DNA of 6,492 nucleotides. Source: DASRWI01 sp035654655. Lineage in GTDB: Bacteria; Bacteroidota; Ignavibacteria; Ignavibacteriales; Ignavibacteriaceae. The notes under the pieces were generated by a model, which ran no database searches, was not told the DNA's origin, and saw only the letters and a program-made list of their open reading frames with translations. The stretch's first letter is position 1; the number at the start of each line of letters is the position of its first letter. The position numbers and the translations under genes were made by a program. This document shows, in pieces, positions 1 through 5,603 of this stretch. Location of the stretch: NCBI GenBank assembly GCA_035654655.1, contig DASRWI010000035.1, positions 1 to 6,492 on the forward strand. Direction: 5' to 3'.

Positions 1-49
1 GCTTAAATTCTTCTTTTCTTTTATTTAACGTGTTGTAAATTGTCAGCAT
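1..49 (-). CDS. cysS: Cysteinyl-tRNA synthetase, N-terminal fragment (gene runs off the left edge)
   Basis: Reading leftward from an ATG at 49-47, the frame is open to the window edge and encodes MLTIYNTLNKRKEEFK. This closely matches the conserved start of bacterial cysteinyl-tRNA synthetases; E. coli CysS begins MLKIFNTLTRQKEEFKP. The enzyme is a cytoplasmic class I aminoacyl-tRNA synthetase that charges tRNA-Cys with cysteine. Only 16 of the roughly 460-500 expected residues are visible, so the HIGH and KMSKS motifs and the zinc ligands lie outside. The start is 17 nt past the stop codon of the DUF2721 gene, on the same strand, so the two are probably co-transcribed. The ribosome binding site is weak (TTGAGAA, about 6 nt upstream). 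The identification rests on a short but very characteristic peptide. I am fairly sure of it, although a 16-residue match cannot exclude a pseudogene. Confidence 0.82.
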   Translation of the reverse strand, partial: MLTIYNTLNKRKEEFK

Positions 50-66
50 TTAATTTCTCAATTTTT

Positions 67-549
67 TTATTCGTCAATTCTTACTTCAAGATGTATAATA
101 CTATAGCCTTCTTTAGTTTCAATAGCTGCATAGATTACACCTACTAAAACAGAAACCATTCCAAGAAGGAATAATATAATAACAGCATAACTTAAATCTT
201 CCATTCTTTTAAAGAAATACTGAACTCCAATAAATAATGAAGTAATAACAAAAAGAGCAACAGCACTTGTGTAGCTTAAAACTGCGTTTCGCACAAGCTT
301 AACCCTGAAAGTTAATTTTCTTAATTGTAAGGCAATACTTTCCATTCTAATATTTTCTTCATATGAAAAATCTCTGTCAGCTGCCCTAAGGAATAATCTT
401 CTTCTTTCCTCGTTCAACAAACGTATTCTGTTTACTACCAATGAATATTTATTATTCATCCCAAGCAGCAACAAACCGCAGGCAGATATCATAATACCTG
501 GTGCAAGCATAGCTTGAATTAAATCAACAATGGAAATGCTAATATTCAT
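67..549 (-). CDS. DUF2721 family integral membrane protein
   Basis: A 160-residue inner-membrane protein of unknown function. The N-terminal block ...AMLAPGIMISACGLLLLGMNNKYSLVVNRIR (residues 13-43) has the DUF2721 pattern: a Leu-Ala-Pro turn, a hydrophobic helix ending in GLLLLG, then N(K/R)-x3-V-x2-RIR. Predicted membrane segments are about 8-30, 88-112 and 120-143. Between the first two lies a charged, probably cytoplasmic helical stretch (about 40-85) with RIRLLNEERRRLFLR and further Arg/Glu, likely coiled-coil. The start is fixed by a TAG stop two codons upstream in frame; AGGA sits 4 nt before the ATG. It has no signal peptide other than the first membrane helix. The gene precedes cysS by 17 nt, probably in one transcript. 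No biochemical role is known to me for this family, and the context does not supply one. Family assignment is from memory of the motif. Confidence 0.8.
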   Translation of the reverse strand: MNISISIVDLIQAMLAPGIMISACGLLLLGMNNKYSLVVNRIRLLNEERRRLFLRAADRDFSYEENIRMESIALQLRKLTFRVKLVRNAVLSYTSAVALFVITSLFIGVQYFFKRMEDLSYAVIILFLLGMVSVLVGVIYAAIETKEGYSIIHLEVRIDE

Positions 550-568
550 TTTTTCCTAAAGATTAAAC

Positions 569-586
569 ATTATAAAAACAAATTTA
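569..586 (-). promoter_or_regulatory. Candidate promoter for the DUF2721-cysS unit
   Basis: On the minus strand this AT-rich stretch contains TAAATTTG (586-579), an exact match to the Bacteroidota -7 consensus TAnnTTTG, and a few bases further a perfect sigma-70-like -10 box, TATAAT (574-569). The -33/-35 region is poor for both: TTTC lies about 19 nt upstream of the TAAATTTG box, and I see no good TTGACA for the TATAAT box. Either box would give a short leader before the ATG at 549. In DNA this AT-rich such matches arise by chance, so the call is tentative. Confidence 0.3.
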
Positions 587-663
587 ATTAAATAAGAAGT
601 GAAAGGAAAAGAGGAAGAATAATACTCATTCCGAAGATCAATGGTACCTAAAATATTTATCTG

Positions 664-1305
664 CTATAATGATAATCCCACCATAAATTGGTGTGTGTCT
701 TTAATCTGAAAATAATGATTATAGAAATACCTAAAATCTAAACATAAGTCATTAATCAATGTATACTTAGTACCCACGCCTAAAGATATACTTAGTGAAT
801 TATATATAAAATTTTCTTTATGTTTTACTCTAAAATCTACAGGTACATCTTCATAATTAGAGTATGATCTGCTAATATTATTAGATTGAATTATTTTTGT
901 TTCTATATCATTGTAAGTAAAATCAGATAATATATATGGGGAGAATCTATTAATTTTAAGGCTATACTGCAATCCAACAGAGAAAGGAATAATATCAAAA
1001 GTTTTTTCTTTAACATCATACTCCGATGTAAAAAATCTTCTTTCTTCTAAAAATTCACGTTCACTATAAGTTTTAACTAAATAATTTTCTTCTTTATAAA
1101 TTTTGGAAAATCCAGTGGATGCTTTTAAAAAAAGATTTTGTGTAAGATTTGTTCTTGCTTCGATTATTAATGATGGACCTATATTTTTTGCATTAATAGA
1201 ATTTATTCCACCTAGTACAACAAAATCAAAGTCAGTAAATAGATTGGTTTGTGCTTGAGATAAGGAAATAAATATTACAAAACTAAATAAAAATATTTTT
1301 TTCAT
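664..1305 (-). CDS. Predicted outer-membrane beta-barrel protein (hypothetical)
   Basis: A 213-residue protein with a clear Sec signal peptide: MKK, a hydrophobic core IFLFSFVIFISLS, and a probable cleavage at SQA|QTN (after residue 18-19). The mature part has alternating hydrophobic/polar strands ending in turns, for example FLKASTGFSKIY, FSVGLQYSLKI, SISLGVGTKYTL and LDFRYFYNHYF. The last strand is HQFMVGLSL, as in small 8-10 stranded outer-membrane barrels of the OMP_b-brl type. Two stretches rich in charged residues (about 75-105 and 140-165) look like long surface loops. The start ATG has AGAAG 4-5 nt upstream, an acceptable ribosome binding site. It follows a strong terminator behind the previous gene, so it needs its own promoter in 1306-1400, where I found no convincing one. 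No hairpin terminator is visible after its stop. It is unrelated in detail to the beta-barrel protein at 1456-2121, and its function is unknown. Confidence 0.7.
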   Translation of the reverse strand: MKKIFLFSFVIFISLSQAQTNLFTDFDFVVLGGINSINAKNIGPSLIIEARTNLTQNLFLKASTGFSKIYKEENYLVKTYSEREFLEERRFFTSEYDVKEKTFDIIPFSVGLQYSLKINRFSPYILSDFTYNDIETKIIQSNNISRSYSNYEDVPVDFRVKHKENFIYNSLSISLGVGTKYTLINDLCLDFRYFYNHYFQIKDTHQFMVGLSL

Positions 1306-1401
1306 AATTCTTCTAATTATAAAATTTTCAGAATAAAAATCTTCCCGGTTCCATAAAATTGAAAAATATAATAGTATTTGTCAAGATATTATTAAGTTAA
1401 C

Positions 1402-1431
1402 AAAAAAAAGGCTGCTAAAATAAGCAGCCTT
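1402..1431 (-). terminator. Intrinsic terminator of the 1456-2121 gene
   Basis: A perfect 9-bp stem, AAGGCTGCT (1408-1416) and AGCAGCCTT (1423-1431), encloses a 6-nt loop (1417-1422). On the minus strand the stem runs straight into a run of eight T (1409-1402). It begins about 25 nt past the stop codon of the beta-barrel gene at 1456-2121. This is a textbook rho-independent terminator and separates that gene from the next minus-strand gene at 664-1305. Confidence 0.92.
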
Positions 1432-1455
1432 GAAAATCATCATATGCAGTAATGA

Positions 1456-2121
1456 TTATATAATTCTAAATTTAGCTGAAACTAAAGCTTGAATAGTTAA
1501 AACTCTCCATTCAACATCTGATCGAACTTTGGATAATCCATATCCAAAAGAAAGTTGAGGAGATAATTCTGTTATACCACCTAAAGGAATATCATAGCCG
1601 GCACCAAATTTAATTTCAAATCGTGCTAAAGTTTCACGAATTGTACTTTTTTGTTTTGTACTTCCATCCTGAAAAGTAACCTGGTCATTCTGTGAAGTAA
1701 TTTTCAGTTCCTGAGAGGCTTCCAGATTAAATCCCAAAGCAGGTCCCATTACAAAGTAAAATCCACTATTAGGTATTGATAATTTAAACAATGGCTCAAT
1801 CATAAAGTAAGCCAAGCTAATAGAATTATCTACAGTATAAGAAATTCCTTGTACTGATCCAGATTCTTCAGTTGAACCGGATCTGTTATCATAGAATTGC
1901 ATATTGGTTATAAGACCAATCATTGGAGTGAATTGCATATCTAAACCTGCTCCTATAACGACACCAAAACCATTACCGGATTCTGTAAGATCAGAACCGG
2001 TATGGAGATTGAAATTCATTCCTAAATTTGGACCTAATTTCATTTTGAACTGAGCATTGCTAATATTAGAAAAAGAAAACACAGCGAGAACTACAAAGAA
2101 CATTGTTAGTGTTTTTTTCAT
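1456..2121 (-). CDS. Predicted outer-membrane beta-barrel protein (PorT/OmpA-barrel-like, hypothetical)
   Basis: A 221-residue protein starting MKKTLTMFFVVLAVFSFS. It has a Sec signal peptide with probable cleavage at SNA|QFK (after residue 23). The mature protein opens with FKMKLGPNLGMNF, the usual first strand of Bacteroidota 'outer membrane protein beta-barrel' domains. It continues with amphipathic strands such as GFGVVIGAGLDMQF, IGLITNMQFYDNR, FYFVMGPALGFNLEA, ARFEIKFGAGYDIPL and LSPQLSFGYGLSKV, and ends LTIQALVSAKFRII. A probable 8-10 stranded barrel in the outer membrane; substrate or partner unknown. An in-frame TTG at 2133 could extend it by four residues (MGAH), but GGGAG sits 5 nt before the ATG at 2121-2119 and the signal peptide begins there, so I use the ATG. 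It lies 69 nt after hemL on the same strand, with only a weak AT-rich hairpin between them, so read-through from hemL is possible. A strong terminator follows. Confidence 0.75.
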   Translation of the reverse strand: MKKTLTMFFVVLAVFSFSNISNAQFKMKLGPNLGMNFNLHTGSDLTESGNGFGVVIGAGLDMQFTPMIGLITNMQFYDNRSGSTEESGSVQGISYTVDNSISLAYFMIEPLFKLSIPNSGFYFVMGPALGFNLEASQELKITSQNDQVTFQDGSTKQKSTIRETLARFEIKFGAGYDIPLGGITELSPQLSFGYGLSKVRSDVEWRVLTIQALVSAKFRII

Positions 2122-2126
2122 ATGAG

Positions 2127-2131
2127 CTCCC
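2127..2131 (-). promoter_or_regulatory. Ribosome binding site that decides the start of the 1456-2121 gene
   Basis: Minus-strand GGGAG lies 5 nt upstream of the ATG at 2121-2119. It overlaps the alternative in-frame TTG at 2133-2131. If translation began at that TTG, this Shine-Dalgarno-like sequence would fall inside the coding region and the signal peptide would gain an unneeded MGAH. The ATG is therefore the better start. Confidence 0.7.
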
Positions 2132-2190
2132 AAAATAATTAGTTGTTATATGTTAATAGGTAAAAAAGATAATAATTTAATCTTAACAAA

Positions 2191-3486
2191 TCAATATTTA
2201 TCAATTACATTTAAACTCTTGTAATTTGCATCAATTGTTTTTCTAATATCATCATCAGTATGTACATCTGAAATAAATAATGCCTCAAATTGAGCAGGTG
2301 GAAGATATATTCCTCTATTAAGCATTTCAGTAAAATATTTCCCGAACATTTCTGTATTTGAAGTTAATGCTGAATTATAATCAACAACTTCGTTTTCAGT
2401 AAAGAAAATACTCATCATTGAACCAACTCTGTTGATTGTATAATTCTTATTAATCTTCTTTAAGTTTTCTCTAAATCCTTCTTCAAGTACTGCCCCCTTA
2501 TGTTCAAGTTCAACATATACTTCAGGATGTTCTTTTATGTATGTTAATACGGCATAACCTGCAGACATTGCCAAAGGATTTCCACTTAATGTACCAGCCT
2601 GATAAATTGGTCCTGCAGGAGCAATCATTTCCATAATATCTTTTCTTCCGCCGAAAGCACCTACCGGAAGACCACCACCAATTATTTTTCCAAATGTTGA
2701 AAGATCAGGTTTGACTTTGTAATATTGCTGAGCACCACCTTGAGATAATCTGAACCCTGTCATTACTTCATCAAAAATTAAAATTGCCTTTTCATTTTCA
2801 CAGAGTTCTTTTAATTCCTGCAGGAAATTATCTTTAGGAATTATTACTCCCATATTACCAACAACAGGTTCAACAATTACAGCAGCAATTTGATTTTTGT
2901 TTGCAGTGAACAATGCTTTAACTGATTCTATATTATTATAATCTGCAAGAAGAGTATCAGCAGCATTACCTTTTGTAACTCCCGGACTTGTAGGAGTACC
3001 CAATGTTAATGCACCTGAACCAGCTTTAATTAAAAAGAAATCTGCATGTCCGTGATAACATCCTTCAAACTTTACTATCTTTTCTCTTCCTGTAAATCCA
3101 CGTGCAGCTCTCACTGCGGACATAGTTGCTTCAGTACCACTATTAACCATACGAACCATTTCAACTGAAGGAACTAATTCAGAAATTAACTTAGCCATTT
3201 TAACTTCTAACTCAGATGGAGCACCGAAGCTTGTTCCTCTTTCGATTGCATCAAGCAATGCATTTTTAATAAAAGGAGGATTATGTCCAAATAAATGTGG
3301 ACCCCAGCTTCCGATATAATCTATATAAGTATTACCATCAACATCAATTAACTTTGAGCCTTCCCCTTTTTGAATAAAAACAGGATGACCACCAACTGCT
3401 TTAAAAGCTCTAACGGGGGAATTAACTCCACCCGGTATATATTTTTTTGCTTCTTCAAATAAACTTGTACTCTTTGATAAATTCAT
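2191..3486 (-). CDS. hemL: Glutamate-1-semialdehyde 2,1-aminomutase
   Basis: A 431-residue cytoplasmic, PLP-dependent class III aminotransferase-fold enzyme. It converts glutamate-1-semialdehyde to 5-aminolevulinate, the last step of the C5 route to tetrapyrroles (heme, siroheme, cobamides, chlorophylls). Family landmarks in order: IPGGVNSPVRAF (17-28), DVDGNTYIDYIGSWGP (48-63), the cofactor-phosphate loop NSGTEA (115-120), the YHGH motif (144-147), VEPVVGNMG (205-213), IFDEVMTGFR (237-246; D239 contacts the PLP ring nitrogen) and FGKIIGGGLPVGAFGG (265-280). K267 is the Schiff-base lysine, equivalent to K265 of E. coli HemL. The C-terminal part retains YLPPAQFEALFIS (394-406). SPVRAF and SWGP separate it from ornithine and acetylornithine aminotransferases. 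Length and N-terminus match the family, and AGGA lies 5 nt before the ATG. No other tetrapyrrole genes are in view, so it appears to stand apart from a hem cluster. It is divergent from the acetyltransferase at 3703. Confidence 0.97.
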   Translation of the reverse strand: MNLSKSTSLFEEAKKYIPGGVNSPVRAFKAVGGHPVFIQKGEGSKLIDVDGNTYIDYIGSWGPHLFGHNPPFIKNALLDAIERGTSFGAPSELEVKMAKLISELVPSVEMVRMVNSGTEATMSAVRAARGFTGREKIVKFEGCYHGHADFFLIKAGSGALTLGTPTSPGVTKGNAADTLLADYNNIESVKALFTANKNQIAAVIVEPVVGNMGVIIPKDNFLQELKELCENEKAILIFDEVMTGFRLSQGGAQQYYKVKPDLSTFGKIIGGGLPVGAFGGRKDIMEMIAPAGPIYQAGTLSGNPLAMSAGYAVLTYIKEHPEVYVELEHKGAVLEEGFRENLKKINKNYTINRVGSMMSIFFTENEVVDYNSALTSNTEMFGKYFTEMLNRGIYLPPAQFEALFISDVHTDDDIRKTIDANYKSLNVIDKY

Positions 3487-3535
3487 TTCATTCCTATAGT
3501 AAAATCTTTTTAAGGTTTAAAACTTAAGCATTTAG

Positions 3536-3565
3536 ATTATAAATAAAAATACGCATTTATTTGAA
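3536..3565 (-). promoter_or_regulatory. Candidate sigma-70-like promoter for hemL
   Basis: On the minus strand TTCAAA (3565-3560, four of six matches to TTGACA) is followed after 18 bp by a perfect TATAAT (3541-3536). This gives a leader of roughly 40-45 nt to the hemL ATG at 3486, with AGGA placed correctly in it. The position is right, but AT-rich DNA makes TATAAT common by chance, and Bacteroidota-group promoters often use a different consensus. Confidence 0.35.
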
Positions 3566-3702
3566 GGTACATGGAGTGATACATATTTTGCTTATATCGA
3601 AATACCCCTTTCAAACTATATTTTTTGAATCTTTTATTCGTGATTTTTCTTTATGATTAATAATAAATATTTAACTATTTTATAAAAAATTATAGGTAAA
3701 AA

Positions 3703-3987
3703 ATGGATATAAAAATATCACACGATAAGGACCAAAGATTATTTTTCACTATGATAGAGGGGAAGGAATCATTTTTAAAATATTCTATGTATAGAGAAAA
3801 TGTAATGGATTTTCTTACTACTTATGTTGAACCTTCCTTAAGGGGGCAAGGTATTGCTGCTGCATTAGTTGATGAGGGTTTTAAATATGCCAGGGAAAAT
3901 AATTTTCAAATACTCCCGACCTGCTCTTACGTTGATATTTATCTTCAAAGAAAAGATGAATTTAAGGATTTGGAATATAGAGGTTAA
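3703..3987 (+). CDS. Small GNAT-like N-acetyltransferase (YjdJ-type, PF14542 family)
   Basis: A 94-residue single-domain protein of the short 'GCN5-related N-acetyltransferase' group that includes E. coli YjdJ. The diagnostic segment is VEPSLRGQGIAAALVDEGFKYARENNFQILPTCSYV (42-77). It contains the acetyl-CoA pyrophosphate-binding loop R-G-Q-G-I-A (47-52), the following helix, and the family's PTCSYV strand (72-77) with a conserved cysteine (C74). The N-terminal part (1-40) supplies the beta-strands seen in this family, including a degenerate version of the usual 'Y' strand. A length of 90-100 residues is normal for the group, so it is not truncated. The acetyl acceptor is unknown, and family members are mostly uncharacterised. 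The start is fixed by an in-frame TAA two codons upstream; TAGGT lies about 6 nt before the ATG. The gene is divergent from hemL and 64 nt ahead of the T9SS cargo gene, with no functional link evident. Confidence 0.85.
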   Translation: MDIKISHDKDQRLFFTMIEGKESFLKYSMYRENVMDFLTTYVEPSLRGQGIAAALVDEGFKYARENNFQILPTCSYVDIYLQRKDEFKDLEYRG

Positions 3988-4051
3988 TTATTGATTTCTA
4001 TTCTTGTTTTCTCTAAGTTTCATCTATAAATATTTTACTTAAGGACTACTA

Positions 4052-5452
4052 ATGAAAAGATTTTTACAATTATTTACGCTTATTTTAATGTTGGGGATGA
4101 GTTTTAATTTTGCTCAAACAGGTACCTGGAAATATACAGGAGATATAAAATTCCCTGCATCAGATTCAGGTTTAGTTCAACCTTACCTTTGTGCAACAGA
4201 CGTTAATGGAAGATTATACGTAGCTTCATCAAGAGCTAATAATGCAAGCGCTCATAATACAATTTACTATGCTGATTCTACTGATACTGTATTTACAAAA
4301 ATGATTGACTTTACTGCAATTGGCGATACTGTTTATGTAAGTGCAATCAGAGGATTGGCAGCAATCGGTACAGATGTATTTGTAAGTTTCAACCAAAATC
4401 TTCAGCAAGTTGGCAATACTGTTGCAACTATTTATAGATATAAAAATGGTAATGTGGATAACGTTGAGAAATGGGGTTTTGGTATGCAGGGTGCTGGATA
4501 TGGTACACACATCCATGGTATGTCAATAACCAGAGATACTATTCTTTATACCGGAGTTGTATTCGGAACATCAATAAGATTGTATAATTTTAATTCTAAT
4601 ATTTCTTCTCCGGCATATGGTTCATGGGTTCCAATGAATGGAACAGCACCGATTGAACCAGGAGGTCCACACGATGCAGCAGGTTATGATATCATCAGAG
4701 ATGCTGCTGTTATTCCTAATGGAGATTATACAAATCCTGAGACACCTTTTTATACATCAAGAAATTCAAGTGGAGTAAATCCATCTTCAGGTGGTATTGC
4801 AGTATGGACAGGTGGTGACCAGAATAATCCAGTTAACTATACTGCAGTAAGAGTACAAGATGCATTCGGTACATTAAATTTAACCACTTTCTTCCCTTAT
4901 GGAATTACAGTTGATAATTCAGGTAAACTTTGGATTGCAGGAACAGATACATTAAAGAAGTGGGTAAAGGCATTTGAGGTTCAAGCAGGATTGGCTACCG
5001 AAGTTGTTGAACTACCTTCATTAAACAGTACCAGTGTACCTGATCCAAATGGTGCTCCATTACAAGGACCATCAGATGTTACCTTATCACCAAGTATGTT
5101 AAATGCATATGTAACAGACGGTGTAACAAAAGGCGTTTATAAATTTACATTTGAAATACCAAATGCAAACAATGAAGAGATAAAAGAATTTAATTATTCA
5201 TTAGAACAGAATTATCCAAATCCATTTAATCCATCTACAGTAATTGCATATACATTACCGGCATCAGGAAATGTAAAGTTAACAGTAACAAACGCATTAG
5301 GACAGCAAGTTGGTGAATTAGTAAATGGATATATGGAAGCAGGAAAACACACATCATTATTCAATGCTAACAACTTACCATCAGGAATATACTTCTATAC
5401 ATTAACTACAGACTTCGGAAGCTTCAGCAAAAAGATGATGTTGATAAAATAA
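4052..5452 (+). CDS. Secreted beta-propeller-like protein with T9SS type A sorting domain
   Basis: A 466-residue exported protein. A Sec signal peptide occupies residues 1-21 (MKRFLQLFTLILMLGMSFNFA|QTG). The body (about 25-370) has repeated strand units resembling propeller blades: PYLCATDVNGRLYVASS (44-60), IRGLAAIGTDVFVSF (99-113), HIHGMSITRDTILYTGVVF (153-171), FPYGITVDNSGKLWIAGT (281-298) and GPSDVTLSPSMLNAYVTDG (339-357). The recurring G-(I/M/L)-x3-(D/R)-x2-G/D-x-(L/I)-(W/Y) pattern recalls NHL/SMP-30-type propellers. The C-terminus is a T9SS sorting domain beginning SLEQNYPNPFNPST (383-396), with LTVTNALGQQVGELV and LPSGIYFYTL, ending KKMMLIK. This domain directs crossing of the outer membrane by the type IX system and is usually removed on surface attachment or release. 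AAGGA lies 6 nt before the ATG, with an in-frame TAA just upstream. The ligand or enzymatic role is not evident; no catalytic motif is recognised. Confidence 0.85.
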   Translation: MKRFLQLFTLILMLGMSFNFAQTGTWKYTGDIKFPASDSGLVQPYLCATDVNGRLYVASSRANNASAHNTIYYADSTDTVFTKMIDFTAIGDTVYVSAIRGLAAIGTDVFVSFNQNLQQVGNTVATIYRYKNGNVDNVEKWGFGMQGAGYGTHIHGMSITRDTILYTGVVFGTSIRLYNFNSNISSPAYGSWVPMNGTAPIEPGGPHDAAGYDIIRDAAVIPNGDYTNPETPFYTSRNSSGVNPSSGGIAVWTGGDQNNPVNYTAVRVQDAFGTLNLTTFFPYGITVDNSGKLWIAGTDTLKKWVKAFEVQAGLATEVVELPSLNSTSVPDPNGAPLQGPSDVTLSPSMLNAYVTDGVTKGVYKFTFEIPNANNEEIKEFNYSLEQNYPNPFNPSTVIAYTLPASGNVKLTVTNALGQQVGELVNGYMEAGKHTSLFNANNLPSGIYFYTLTTDFGSFSKKMMLIK

Positions 5453-5470
5453 TATTTATATATTTAAAGC

Positions 5471-5505
5471 AAAAAACCCAAGCTATTATGGCTTGGGTTT
5501 TTTTT
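5471..5505. terminator. Bidirectional intrinsic terminator between convergent genes
   Basis: A 7-bp GC-rich stem, CCCAAGC (5477-5483) with GCTTGGG (5491-5497), encloses a 7-nt loop. It is followed on the plus strand by eight T (5498-5505) and preceded by six A (5471-5476), which become a T-run on the minus strand. The A and T tracts can also pair to lengthen the stem. It lies 19 nt after the stop of the 4052-5452 gene. It can also stop minus-strand transcription from the 5604-6492 gene, about 105 nt beyond that gene's stop codon. Confidence 0.93.
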
Positions 5506-5515
5506 ATTTTCTTTT

Positions 5516-5582
5516 TGTCATAGCGAGAGACATCATCCGCCTTAAGCGGTGTATTTAATGATGTTCGTGGCTATCTCTGACA
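5516..5582. repeat. REP/MITE-like palindromic intergenic repeat
   Basis: An imperfect long inverted repeat fills the convergent gap. TGTCA (5516-5520) pairs with TGACA (5578-5582), ATAGC (5520-5524) with GCTAT (5570-5574), and ACATCAT (5530-5536) with ATGATGT (5558-5564). A small inner hairpin, CCGC-CTTAA-GCGG, is at 5537-5549. The arms carry GTCATAGCGAGAG and GTGGCTATCTCTGAC. These resemble the GTCATTGCGAG...GAAGCAATCTC palindromes that occur as dispersed intergenic repeats in many bacterial genomes. That comparison is from memory. Its location after the terminator and between two gene ends is typical of such elements. It encodes no protein and was probably mobilised in trans or arose as a REP-type element. 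Confidence 0.65.
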
Positions 5583-5603
5583 TAGTGAAGATAGCATTCT
5601 CAT

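Noticed and set aside
1316..1321. Minus-strand TATAAT close to the 664-1305 start codon
   Set aside because: Transcription from it would start within or after the apparent ribosome binding site, leaving essentially no leader. It is likely chance in AT-rich DNA.
1379..1384. Perfect minus-strand TTGACA upstream of the 664-1305 gene
   Set aside because: At 15-19 bp spacing there is no acceptable -10 hexamer (CAATTT, AATTTT and similar), so I do not call a promoter.
2119..2133. TTG at 2133-2131 as start of the 1456-2121 gene
   Set aside because: It would place the GGGAG ribosome binding site inside the coding sequence and add MGAH in front of a normal signal peptide; the ATG at 2121 is better.
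2166..2184. Hairpin AAGAT...ATCTT after hemL as a terminator
   Set aside because: The stem is only 5 bp, almost all A-T, with a 9-nt loop; too weak to list as a terminator.
3510..3527. Inverted repeat TTAAG...CTTAA in the hemL leader as an operator
   Set aside because: Five-bp A/T-rich arms around an AT-rich spacer are expected by chance here, and there is no match to a known tetrapyrrole regulator site that I can recall.
3610..3629. Inverted repeat TTCAAA...TTTGAA between hemL and the acetyltransferase gene
   Set aside because: Short arms and AT-rich context; there is no neighbouring regulator gene and no second copy to suggest an operator.
4004..4030. TTGTTT and TATAAA as a promoter for the T9SS cargo gene
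   Set aside because: The spacer is only 15 bp and the start would fall almost on the ribosome binding site. The gene may instead be read from upstream of the acetyltransferase.
4229..4516. 95-codon open frame on the minus strand
   Set aside because: It lies wholly inside the well-supported plus-strand T9SS cargo gene. It reads as a low-complexity Cys/Ile/Ser-rich sequence with no recognisable motif, so it is an antisense shadow.
3703..5452. Acetyltransferase and T9SS cargo as a functional pair or toxin-antitoxin-like unit
   Set aside because: A 64-nt gap, different cellular compartments and a common housekeeping-type GNAT family give no support for a joint system.
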